This document shows, in pieces, positions 44,287 through 52,331 of a stretch of DNA of 64,000 nt (its first letter is position 1; each line of letters opens with the position of its first letter). Both the position numbers and the translations under genes were made by a program. Below the pieces are notes generated by a model. That model did no database searches and had not been told where the DNA came from. It saw only the letters and a program-made list of their open reading frames with translations. Origin of the DNA: Chromatiaceae bacterium (lineage in GTDB: Bacteria > Pseudomonadota > Gammaproteobacteria > Chromatiales > Chromatiaceae); assembly GCA_024235395.1 (NCBI GenBank), contig JACKMK010000004.1, positions 186,001 through 250,000 of the forward strand, given 5' to 3'.

Positions 44287-45752
44287 AATCCGCCGCCGGT
44301 ACGGAAACCTCCGCCACCTCCGCCCCCACGGTTGCCGAAACCACCGCCCGAGCCTCCGCCGAAACCGCCGCGGCCCAATCCCCCGATGATGTCGCCCAGG
44401 TCCCCCAGACCTCCGTTCCAGACGGTGCCACGACCGAAGCCGCCGGAACCGAAACCGGGATCCGAGTGACGTGGCTGGTAGCGTTGCAGCTCCTGCAACG
44501 CCTTCCACAGCATGCCGCGATCCAGCATGCCCGCCAGGAATTGTCCCAGCAGCAACGACAGCATGCTGTCGTCGGTGAATATCGAACCACTGCGGTCATA
44601 ACGGCTGCGCTTGAAATCGACGCGAAGCCGCTCCAGCTCCTGCACTCTGTGCTGCTGCTGGGCGATGCCGTCGTGCAGCGCCTGGGTGTTGTGCTCGAGC
44701 TGCTGACGCTCGGCTTCGCGCTGCAACATCCGGCTGACGATCACGTCGTCCTCGGGGTACGGTGTGCGGATCGCATCGTCGCGCAAACCGGAGAGATCGT
44801 CTCTTCGAAACTCGTTGACCAGGTATTCGATCGCGCGCTGCGTGTGTTCGTCCTCGCCGACCGCGTGGCGCGCCTGCTCGGCCTGCAGTGCCTGCTGCTC
44901 CTGTTCGTTTTGTTCGATCTGCCGATCGATGTCGTCGACCCGCGCCTGCTGCGTCGCGACCTGTTGCTCGAGCGCCGGGATACCGTCTGCCTTCCGCGCG
45001 TCTTCGTCGAGCCCGCGCAGGCGTTCGAACTCGGTGTCCGCGAGCCCCTGTTGGTGCTGTGCATGCTCGCGCAGCCTTACCGGGATCTCGTTGAGCCGAT
45101 CGAAGTTCGCGCGTGCATCGGCATACCCGATCAGCCGGGCGACCTTGCCGTCAAGCCAGCGCGCCAGTCCGCTGGCCGTGTACGCCGGCAGACCGTATTG
45201 ACGCCGCCAGAGGTACATGAACAAGGGGTCGTCATGGTAGGCCTGGCCCTTGCTCGAGCGCTCCTCCTCGCTGCGGGTGGCCTTGTCGTTCGCGTGCGCC
45301 GCCATGCGGCCGGCCTCCTCGGCACGCTCTCGCTGGGCACGATAGTCCGGTTGCGCGTCGAGACGTACCTGGATCGCCGCTTCGGCCTCGTCGACCCGGG
45401 CGACTGCCTGATCGACCAGCGCCGCCTGCTGGGCACGTTGTGCTTCCAGGGCGCGGTGCCGCTGAACCGCGTCTTCCACCTTGCGGCGCAACGCCTCCAA
45501 CGCCGCGTTGCGCTGCTGCAGCAGTGCCGTTGCCTGTCGTTCCGCGTGATCGAGATGCTCGAGCATTGCATCGCGTGCGAGTTGGTCCAGCCTGACCCGG
45601 GCCAACCCCCGATAGTCTTCTGTCTGGGCGTCGTTCAACGCCAGCATGCGCTCGCCGTTTGCAGCCATCTCGGATTGCAGGCGATCGGCCTGCTGATGTG
45701 CCTCGGTCAATGCCTGATCGATCGAACCGAGTGCCTGGCGTCCGGAGATCAT
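44283..45752 (-). CDS. long coiled-coil protein with Gly-rich C-terminus
   Basis: A 489-residue protein made mostly of Gln/Ala/Glu/Arg-rich coiled coil (about residues 10-170 and 250-420), a short folded segment in between (DDPLFMYLWRRQYGLPAYTASGLARWLDGKVARLIGY), and a Gly/Phe-rich disordered end (GGGFGNRGGGGGGGFRTGGGF). No catalytic motif or membrane span was seen. It is the third gene of a minus-strand operon with a DUF6384-like protein (10 bases upstream) and a TelA-like protein. Its stop overlaps that of the convergent C13 peptidase (shared CTAG). A structural or scaffold role is plausible; function unknown. Confidence 0.7.
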   Translation of the reverse strand: MISGRQALGSIDQALTEAHQQADRLQSEMAANGERMLALNDAQTEDYRGLARVRLDQLARDAMLEHLDHAERQATALLQQRNAALEALRRKVEDAVQRHRALEAQRAQQAALVDQAVARVDEAEAAIQVRLDAQPDYRAQRERAEEAGRMAAHANDKATRSEEERSSKGQAYHDDPLFMYLWRRQYGLPAYTASGLARWLDGKVARLIGYADARANFDRLNEIPVRLREHAQHQQGLADTEFERLRGLDEDARKADGIPALEQQVATQQARVDDIDRQIEQNEQEQQALQAEQARHAVGEDEHTQRAIEYLVNEFRRDDLSGLRDDAIRTPYPEDDVIVSRMLQREAERQQLEHNTQALHDGIAQQQHRVQELERLRVDFKRSRYDRSGSIFTDDSMLSLLLGQFLAGMLDRGMLWKALQELQRYQPRHSDPGFGSGGFGRGTVWNGGLGDLGDIIGGLGRGGFGGGSGGGFGNRGGGGGGGFRTGGGF

Positions 45753-45762
45753 CGTCGCACCC

Positions 45763-46686
45763 TCACCAACGCGTGATTGCGCCGCCACTGGTCGGCATTT
45801 CGTACTGCGGCTGAAGGTAACCAGTCGGCTTGTAACCGAAGCGATCGTTCTCGATGATCCCATCGTCCTGCTTGTCACGCCGAATCGCGTCGAAGGTCGC
45901 ATCGTCGACCCGTACGCCCCAGGTATCGACCGTCTCGGTGTTCCCGGTCTCTTCGTTTTTCACCGGCACGCTCACCGGCCGCCCGGTCGAATCGAGTGCC
46001 TGGACGATCAGGTAATAGTTGCGCGCCTGCCGATTGATATCCGGCACACGCCAGACGCCCGACGGTTCGCCCGGACGGTTGACGATCCGCAGCACATACT
46101 CCTGTCGAAGCACGTCAGCGAGCTGATCGAGTTGCGTCAGCGCCTGTTTGGCGATTGTCGGATCGTCCGCGGCAAGCGCGGCGCTGCCGGTCTGGTAGAT
46201 GCGCTGCGCCGCCTGGCGTGCATCGTCGGTCCGCGCAAGCGCCGCGACCTCTGTATGCCGCTCGGTGAGTTGGCCCGGCAATGCCGCGCGTGGCGCGACG
46301 AATGCGAAATGATTGATCCCGGCGGCCAGCGACAGCGCAGCGACCGCTCCGCCCAGCCATTTCCCCCAGCGGCCACGCTTCACGTAGACCAATGCCAGGC
46401 GACGCGCCCACCCGCCTTCGATCGGTTTGTAGGTGAATCGATCCTCGCGCAATGCGGCGACGCCCTGCTCGATCACATGGTCCGGGACATCGATACCCTG
46501 CTGCGCATAGATACGCTTGAGGCGGGCCTTCAGATCCTCTTCACGCCCCAGCTCGTCGAGTTCCCGCGACACCAGCCGCTCGCGCCGGCGCAGCGTGTCG
46601 ACCACGTCCATCGCCAGCATGATGTCATCCAGCGGCGGACGCTCCGCGGACCCGCCAGGCGGTACCGCGGCTTGCGCTGCGTTCAT
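45763..46686 (-). CDS. DUF6384-like membrane-anchored protein
   Basis: A 307-residue protein with a helical N-terminus (LDDIMLAMDVVDTLRRRERLVSRELDELGREEDLKARLKRIYAQQG), one membrane span (about 110-130, WLGGAVAALSLAAGINHFAFV), a helical stretch, and a C-terminal beta-rich domain (YYLIVQALDSTGRPVSVPVKNEETG). The N-terminal pattern is that of DUF6384, whose members sit beside coiled-coil/TelA-like genes. It overlaps the previous gene by four bases (ATGA) and precedes the coiled-coil gene by 10 bases. Function unknown. Confidence 0.72.
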   Translation of the reverse strand: MNAAQAAVPPGGSAERPPLDDIMLAMDVVDTLRRRERLVSRELDELGREEDLKARLKRIYAQQGIDVPDHVIEQGVAALREDRFTYKPIEGGWARRLALVYVKRGRWGKWLGGAVAALSLAAGINHFAFVAPRAALPGQLTERHTEVAALARTDDARQAAQRIYQTGSAALAADDPTIAKQALTQLDQLADVLRQEYVLRIVNRPGEPSGVWRVPDINRQARNYYLIVQALDSTGRPVSVPVKNEETGNTETVDTWGVRVDDATFDAIRRDKQDDGIIENDRFGYKPTGYLQPQYEMPTSGGAITRW

Positions 46687-47867
46687 GCACGCGTCTCGAG
46701 CGTCAGACCCTTGCCCTCTTCCGCGAGGCGCGCCAGGCGACGCTTTCCATCCTCGACGGCATCACGGATCTCGCCGGCATTCTGCGTCGCGAGCTTGCGC
46801 ATTTCATCGATGATCTCGTGTGACCGCTCCTGCCACGTCACTACGGATTCGACGAGCTTTTTCACCGACTCGGCCCGGACCGTCGGCCCATACCCCGCTT
46901 TGACGGCTGCTTCCTGTACCTTGCCGCCAACATCGGCCAGATCTTCCAGCGATCGGCTGACGCCATCCTTCATCGCCTCGATCGTCTGGGTTCCCTCATG
47001 CAAGCCGAACATGCCGGTGAACGAGGCACTGAGTGCGGTCAACACGACCTCGTTGGTACCAAAGAACGTGGTGGCCTGGGCGTAGACCCGCTCCTTGGCC
47101 GTAGTGGTCTGCAACAGCCTGGCCATGACCACCTCGGAGGTGTTGTAGCTCACGGTCAGGTTGTCGGAGAGATCCTTCGCGATCTGGTAGCGCTTGTCGG
47201 CCTGCTGCAGCGCACGCACCCGTTCGTCGCGCGCCAGCTCCAGCTTGGCACGTTCGGCGGCGTCGTCTCCGGTGAATCCCTCGATGGTCTGCATTGCCTG
47301 ACCGACCGCGGCCTTGGCCTCCTGGAGCGCCGCCTCCGCCTTGCTCAGCACCTCGAGCGCCAGCACCTCGGACTCCTTCAACGCGCCGCGGAAGTCCTGG
47401 TAGGCCTCCAGGATCTTGTTCTCGCGCTGGATCTGGTCGTTGGTCGCCGCGGTGACGTCGAGATACACGTCCTTGATCTTGTCGAAGCGGCTCGCGATAT
47501 CGCCGCGCGTGACCTTCATCCAGACATTGCTGATGCGTTCGAAGGTGTCCAGGCGGCCATCTTCAATCTGCTCTACCATTTTCTTAGCATCATCCCTTAT
47601 GCTATTGAATGAATTGGTTATTTCCTCATATCTCTGACCGATCTCCATGGCCTGCACCTGCTCGCGTACGACGTCGTTGAAAAGCGATGCCTTGTCCAAG
47701 GTACGCGCGATCGCCGCCACCCGCTCCTCGTCCAGACCGGAGATCTGATTCAGCAGTGCTGTGATCGGTGCCTCCTGCCCGCCCTGCTCGGCCGGCAACA
47801 GGCCGAGGTCGTGCAGCGAATTCATCGCCTTGTCGAGATACCGCATCGGGCTCGTCATGGTCGTCAT
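46683..47867 (-). CDS. TelA-like helical protein
   Basis: A 394-residue, almost wholly alpha-helical protein. Segments such as INSFNSIRDDAKKMVEQIEDGRLDTFERISNVWMKVTRGDI-like and KILEAYQDFRGALKESEVLALEVL recall TelA/KlaA (toxic anion resistance, PF05816) and related cell-surface proteins; the match is by eye and not certain. No membrane span or signal peptide. It is the first gene of a three-gene operon (start 47867 with AGGAG upstream) whose stop overlaps the DUF6384-like start. TelA-type proteins are linked to tellurite, colicin and phage resistance and to envelope stress, but function here is unknown. Confidence 0.65.
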   Translation of the reverse strand: MTTMTSPMRYLDKAMNSLHDLGLLPAEQGGQEAPITALLNQISGLDEERVAAIARTLDKASLFNDVVREQVQAMEIGQRYEEITNSFNSIRDDAKKMVEQIEDGRLDTFERISNVWMKVTRGDIASRFDKIKDVYLDVTAATNDQIQRENKILEAYQDFRGALKESEVLALEVLSKAEAALQEAKAAVGQAMQTIEGFTGDDAAERAKLELARDERVRALQQADKRYQIAKDLSDNLTVSYNTSEVVMARLLQTTTAKERVYAQATTFFGTNEVVLTALSASFTGMFGLHEGTQTIEAMKDGVSRSLEDLADVGGKVQEAAVKAGYGPTVRAESVKKLVESVVTWQERSHEIIDEMRKLATQNAGEIRDAVEDGKRRLARLAEEGKGLTLETRA

Positions 47868-48019
47868 CCCGGCTCTCCTTCGTGGTGATTCGATCCGGCG
47901 GCGCAGCGCCCGGCGCCGCACGCCCCGTGTTGTTGTCGGCACAGTTATAACCGAAATCGGACCGGGAACAGCAGCCGGAGGACGCCGCCGATGTGCCGCA
48001 GTCCACACCTCTGCGCTGG

Positions 48020-49303
48020 CTATGCGCCGGTTTGCAGGAGCGTGGTGAAAGGCTCGACCTTGACGATATCGCCTTCGGACACGCCGTCACAGTCTTCCGG
48101 TAGCAGGATGAAGCAGTTTGCACGACTCATCGACGTCAGAATCCCCGAGCCCTGTGCCCCGGATGGGCCCGCAGTGAGGCGCCCCTGCTCGTCATAGGCG
48201 AGGATGCCGCGCACGAATTCGAACCGCCCCGCGCGCTTGCGCAATGCGGTTCGCGCGCGCGCCTCGACCACCAAAGGGGTTGGCCAATGGCCGCTGGCCA
48301 GACATCTGAGCGCCGGACGTACGAACTGCTGGAAGGTCAGCATCACCGCCACCGGGTTGCCCGGCAGACCGAAGAACAAGGCGTCGCCGAGATGACCAAA
48401 GGTCAGCGGCCGACCGGGTTTCATCGCGATGGTCCAGAACGCGACCTCACCCTGACCGGCGAGGATCTCTTTCGTATAGTCGGCCTCGCCGACCGAGACA
48501 CCGCCCGAAGTCACCACCACGTCGGCCAGCTTCGCGGCCCGCTGAAATGCGCTGTGCAGTGCCTCGCGGTCGTCGCGCACCACGCCCAGGTCATGGATCT
48601 CGACACCGAGTTCGGTCAGCAGGGCATGAAGGCTGTATCGATTGCTGTCGTAGATCTCGCCCTCACCGAGGACCTCACCGATCGAACGCAGTTCGTCACC
48701 GGTGGAGAAGAAAGCGACACGCGGCCGTCGCCGCACGCTGAGCTCGGCAAAGCCGAGCGACGACAACACGCCGACATCCGCCGCGCTCAACAGGCGACCG
48801 GCCGAAAACAGGCAGGCACCGGCCGCGATGTCCTCCCCGGCCTGACGGACATTCTGCCCGGCACGGTGACGCGCATCGATGCGTACCCGACCGTCGTCGA
48901 GCACCTCGACCTGTTCCTGCATCACGACGCTGTCGGTACCCGGAGGCATCGGCGCACCGGTCATGATGCGCACGCATTCACCCTTCCGGCATCGGACCCC
49001 GGTGGTCTGCCCGGCCATGACGGTCGCCACGACCCGGTATTCGCGGACCCCCTCGTCCGGCAGGTCGCGGCTGTCGAATGCGTAGCCGTCCATCGCCGAG
49101 TTGGTGTGGCTCGGGACATCGATCGGCGAGACACAGTCCGCGCCGAGCACACGTCCGAGTGCGGCGCGGATCGGCACCTGTTCGACATCGCTGATCGGTA
49201 CGAGCGCGGCGTGAATCGCCTCGCGGGCCTGTCGCACCGTTAGCGCCAGCGGGTCGCTGGCATCGGCGCACGAGGGCTGCGGACTCACCTTGACGGTCGA
49301 CAT
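48020..49303 (-). CDS. moeA: molybdopterin molybdenumtransferase
   Basis: A 427-residue MoeA that inserts molybdate into adenylylated molybdopterin. Motifs seen: SHTNSAMDGYAFDSRDL near the N-terminus, MTGAPMPPGTDSVVMQE, VAFFSTGDEL, DVVVTSGGVSVGEADY, FGLPGNPVAVMLTF. All domains (MoeA_N, MoCF_biosynth, MoeA_C) are present at normal length. It lies 13 bases after the mobB stop on the same strand, so mobA-mobB-moeA form an operon. GGTGGGAGAAGT precedes the ATG. Confidence 0.96.
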   Translation of the reverse strand: MSTVKVSPQPSCADASDPLALTVRQAREAIHAALVPISDVEQVPIRAALGRVLGADCVSPIDVPSHTNSAMDGYAFDSRDLPDEGVREYRVVATVMAGQTTGVRCRKGECVRIMTGAPMPPGTDSVVMQEQVEVLDDGRVRIDARHRAGQNVRQAGEDIAAGACLFSAGRLLSAADVGVLSSLGFAELSVRRRPRVAFFSTGDELRSIGEVLGEGEIYDSNRYSLHALLTELGVEIHDLGVVRDDREALHSAFQRAAKLADVVVTSGGVSVGEADYTKEILAGQGEVAFWTIAMKPGRPLTFGHLGDALFFGLPGNPVAVMLTFQQFVRPALRCLASGHWPTPLVVEARARTALRKRAGRFEFVRGILAYDEQGRLTAGPSGAQGSGILTSMSRANCFILLPEDCDGVSEGDIVKVEPFTTLLQTGA

Positions 49304-49316
49304 ACTTCTCCCACCA

Positions 49317-49892
49317 CTAACAGGCCAGGTTGGAGCGAAGTCTCGCCTCCTCGCCGATGAATTTCAAAACGAATGCCGCGACTTCCGCCGGATCGTCGAG
49401 CGCCAGCAGCGGCAGGGGACCCGGATCCAGGGCGAGCCCCTGCCCGTCGGTCGCAATCGCGACGATATTGGGGTCTTTCGGAAACAACAACGGCTTGCCG
49501 AGTGCAGCGCGATGCAATTCGATCTTGGGAAATGCCTCGGCCTTGAAGCCCTCGACCAGTATCAGATCGAGTCGCGAGGGATCCAGCATGTCGAGCAGTT
49601 CGCGCAGACCCGGCTCACCCCGAGTCTCATCGCATTCGCGGATCCAACCCACCCGGCAACGACCGGCGATCAGCATCTCGTCCGCCCCCGCCTCGCGCAA
49701 GCGGTAACTGTCCTTGCCGGGTTTATCCAACTGGAATGCATGATGCGCATGCTTGACCACCGCGATGCGCAGCCCCGTTGCCTTGAGGAGCGGCAACAGA
49801 CCGAGCAGCAGCGTGGTCTTGCCGGTACCGCTGTATGCGGCGAAGCCCATCAGCGGAACCGGGAACTGAATCGTCGACAGCACGTCGCGCAT
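49317..49892 (-). CDS. mobB: MobB, molybdopterin-guanine dinucleotide adaptor GTPase
   Basis: A 191-residue P-loop protein: GFAAYSGTGKTTLLLGLL Walker A at residues 16-33, VVKHAHHAFQLDKPGKDSYRLREAGA (the MobB family signature), and ILVEGFKAEAFPKIELHR. It binds GTP and helps MobA attach GMP to the Mo cofactor. It starts three bases after the mobA stop and is followed closely by moeA. Typical length; the ATG at 49892 places the P-loop correctly. Confidence 0.94.
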   Translation of the reverse strand: MRDVLSTIQFPVPLMGFAAYSGTGKTTLLLGLLPLLKATGLRIAVVKHAHHAFQLDKPGKDSYRLREAGADEMLIAGRCRVGWIRECDETRGEPGLRELLDMLDPSRLDLILVEGFKAEAFPKIELHRAALGKPLLFPKDPNIVAIATDGQGLALDPGPLPLLALDDPAEVAAFVLKFIGEEARLRSNLAC

Positions 49893-49894
49893 CC

Positions 49895-50494
49895 TCAGAC
49901 CTGTGAGCGCGTACCGCCGGCACTGGCATAGTCTTCCGGCGTGTTGATGTTGCTGAACTGCTCGGGGACGTCGCTGAAATCGGCAGTCACCCAGTTGTTG
50001 CGTGGATACCAGCGATCGATCTTGCGCTCCCCCTCGGCCAAGGCCTCGCGCAGGCCCGGCAATACTCGCCGGTGCAACAATGCATAGACCGGCTGTAGAC
50101 GCTGGCCATCGTGAGCGACCGCGATATCGGCTCCGGCCGCTTCGAGCGCATCGGCCAGGCGCCGCACGAGATTGCCGACGACGACAGGACCGTCGCACGG
50201 CAATGTGAGCAGGTAATCCGTTCGCATATTTTCCAGGCCGGCAAGAAAACCCGCCAATGGCCCTTGAAATCCGTCGAGCGGATCGGCGACCACCGGGTAG
50301 CCGAACTGCGAATAGGCGTCCTGGTGGCGGTTGGCACTGATCAGCACCGCACCGACCTGCGGCACGACCGCATCCAGGACGTGACCGATCAGCAGACCCG
50401 TGCCGAACGGTAGCAGACCTTTGTCGCGCCCCCCCATCCGCCGGCTCTTGCCCCCGGCCAGCACCAGCGCGGTGATATCGCGCGATCCGATCAA
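49895..50494 (-). CDS. mobA: molybdenum cofactor guanylyltransferase
   Basis: A 199-residue MobA: LVLAGGKSRRMGGRDKGLLPFGTG (nucleotide-binding LAGGxSxRMGxxK motif, residues 11-34), VADPLDGFQGPLAGFLAGL, TLPCDGPVV and the C-terminal SNINTPEDYA. It transfers GMP from GTP to molybdopterin to form MGD. The start is probably TTG at 50494 with AGGAGAAG upstream; the longer frame to 50779 has no family sequence. First gene of the mobA-mobB-moeA operon. An inverted repeat (50534-50550) lies about 40 bases upstream. Confidence 0.92.
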   Translation of the reverse strand: MIGSRDITALVLAGGKSRRMGGRDKGLLPFGTGLLIGHVLDAVVPQVGAVLISANRHQDAYSQFGYPVVADPLDGFQGPLAGFLAGLENMRTDYLLTLPCDGPVVVGNLVRRLADALEAAGADIAVAHDGQRLQPVYALLHRRVLPGLREALAEGERKIDRWYPRNNWVTADFSDVPEQFSNINTPEDYASAGGTRSQV

Positions 50495-50870
50495 TTTGCT
50501 TCTCCTTACTGCGCAGCCGCGCGCTTGGCGCATCTTGCATAATCTGCAAGACCAGTGCCAGCAAACGGCGCCATCCAATGGTGCCGTGTCGCCGCTCCCG
50601 CACGGTCGCGGCAGACCGGTTTGACGTACGGTTGGCACCGGCCCGGGGCCGAGATTCCGGCCTGCGGGCGTCCTCCCCGTTTCCACCGCGGGAGCCTGGG
50701 CATCTGCGGGACAAAATGTACCAAAGTGCACTAGACTGGAAAGACAGTTTGGACCAGCTGCACGGCGGCATCGTGCCACTGTTCGGAAAATCGTTCTGCC
50801 ATTTCCGTCGTTTTCCGTGACAGGCCAGCGCTGGGTCCAACACGATAATTATTAAACACAGACGACGAAT
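50495..50870. promoter_or_regulatory. divergent control region between mobA and the sigma-54 regulator gene
   Basis: 376 bases separating the mobA operon and the two-component genes, so both promoters are here. The perfect inverted repeat CTTGCA-TAATC-TGCAAG (50534-50550) lies 40 bases ahead of the mobA start and is a candidate operator or promoter element. A sigma-54 -24/-12 pair with correct spacing was not found. The ribosome site before 50871 is weak. Confidence 0.4.
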
Positions 50871-52289
50871 ATGGCTTGCCCGACAGAGACCCTACGCACC
50901 GCCATCTCCGAGGCGGCGGTGTCAACCAACCCGAAGAGCAACGGTACGCGGCTGAACTCGGTACTGGTCGTCGACGACGAACCGGGCATACTGAGCTTCC
51001 TGCAGAAAGGCCTCACGACGGAATTTGGCCTGGTCGAGGTCGCCGCCGACGCTGACGCCGCCGATGCACTCCTCGCGCGTTGCCACTTCGACCTGATCAT
51101 CTCCGACATCCGCCTGCCGGGTCGTTCCGGAGTCGACTGGGTCACCCAACTGCGCGAGCAGGACCTGCTGACGCCGGTCATTTTCATGACTGCGCACGCC
51201 GACCTGCAGACCGCAATCACCGCGCTGCGTGCCGGGGCGTCGGACTTCATCCTCAAGCCGTTCCGCATGGAGCAGATGCAGACTGCGGTCAACCGCTGCA
51301 TCGAGCGGCAGCGCCTGCAGAAAGAGAACTTCCTGCTGCGCCGCCAGGTGGCGCACATCCACGAAGGCAGCGGGATCATCGGTTCCTGTGATCTGATTCG
51401 AGGTGTTTGCGAAGTCATCAAACGCGTAGCGCCCATGCCGTCGACGGTCCTGATCCAGGGCGAATCGGGCACCGGCAAGGAACTCGCTGCACGTGCAATC
51501 CATCGTTTCAGCGGACGCAATGGCTCCTTTGTACCGATCAACTGCGGCGCGATGAACGCAGAGCTTCTCGAGAGCGAGTTGTTCGGTCATGCCAAGGGGG
51601 CATTCACCGGGGCGATAAAGGCCCGCGAAGGCCTGTTCTCTTATGCTGATGGCGGTACACTTTTTCTCGACGAGATCGGCGAGATGCCCCTGGCGATGCA
51701 GACCCGCCTGCTGCGCGTCATGGAGGACCGCGCGGTGCGCCCGGTCGGCGGCAACCGCGAGACACCTGTCGATGTGCGCATCATCGCGGCGACCAACCGC
51801 GATCTGAAGGCCGAAGTCGACAAGGGCAATTTCCGCGAAGACCTGTTCTATCGCCTAAACGTTCTGAGTATCCGGATGCCAGCGCTTCGCGAGCGCATCC
51901 AGGACCTGCGCGAACTCGTCGAACACTTCGCAAACAGCATCGCCACCGATCTGGGTGTGCAGGTGCCGACGATCGCCGACAGCGAGTTGCAACAGCTCGC
52001 GCGATACGATTGGCCCGGCAATATTCGCGAACTCAAGAACGTGATCGAGCGTTGCCTGCTGCTGAACCACCAGCTCGGACAGAACCTGCCCGGCTGCTCT
52101 CCGGCGGGCGCCGTCAGTGGCCACGCTGCCGATGATGAGGACGACCTCAGCCTTGAGGCGGTCGAGCGACGCCACATACTGCGCGTGCTCGAGATGCAGG
52201 GTGGCAACAAGTCGGCAGCAGCACGCATACTCGGCGTCTCCCGCAAAACGCTCGAGCGCAAGTGTCAAAGCTGGGGCGTCAACCCCTGA
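50871..52289 (+). CDS. sigma-54-dependent response regulator (NtrC family)
   Basis: A 472-residue regulator. Receiver domain residues about 25-140 (LVVDDEPGI, phospho-acceptor Asp in LIISDIRLPG, Lys in LKPFRM). AAA+ domain about 165-400 (Walker A GESGTGKELAARAIH, GAFTGA loop, Walker B GGTLFLDEIGEM, arginine finger region). C-terminal Fis-type helix-turn-helix (NKSAAARILGVSRKTLERKC). With GAFTGA intact it should activate sigma-54 RNA polymerase. It is followed 42 bases later by a histidine kinase gene; its target promoters are not visible in the window. Confidence 0.95.
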   Translation: MACPTETLRTAISEAAVSTNPKSNGTRLNSVLVVDDEPGILSFLQKGLTTEFGLVEVAADADAADALLARCHFDLIISDIRLPGRSGVDWVTQLREQDLLTPVIFMTAHADLQTAITALRAGASDFILKPFRMEQMQTAVNRCIERQRLQKENFLLRRQVAHIHEGSGIIGSCDLIRGVCEVIKRVAPMPSTVLIQGESGTGKELAARAIHRFSGRNGSFVPINCGAMNAELLESELFGHAKGAFTGAIKAREGLFSYADGGTLFLDEIGEMPLAMQTRLLRVMEDRAVRPVGGNRETPVDVRIIAATNRDLKAEVDKGNFREDLFYRLNVLSIRMPALRERIQDLRELVEHFANSIATDLGVQVPTIADSELQQLARYDWPGNIRELKNVIERCLLLNHQLGQNLPGCSPAGAVSGHAADDEDDLSLEAVERRHILRVLEMQGGNKSAAARILGVSRKTLERKCQSWGVNP

Positions 52290-52331
52290 TGGAGCGGATC
52301 GGCAGGAACGCCCCGACGACCGGATAACGGC

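Noticed and set aside
50521..50550. Possible sigma-54 promoter before the NtrC-type regulator gene
   Set aside because: TGGC and TTGC are present but only five bases lie between them, instead of seven, so the spacing does not fit.
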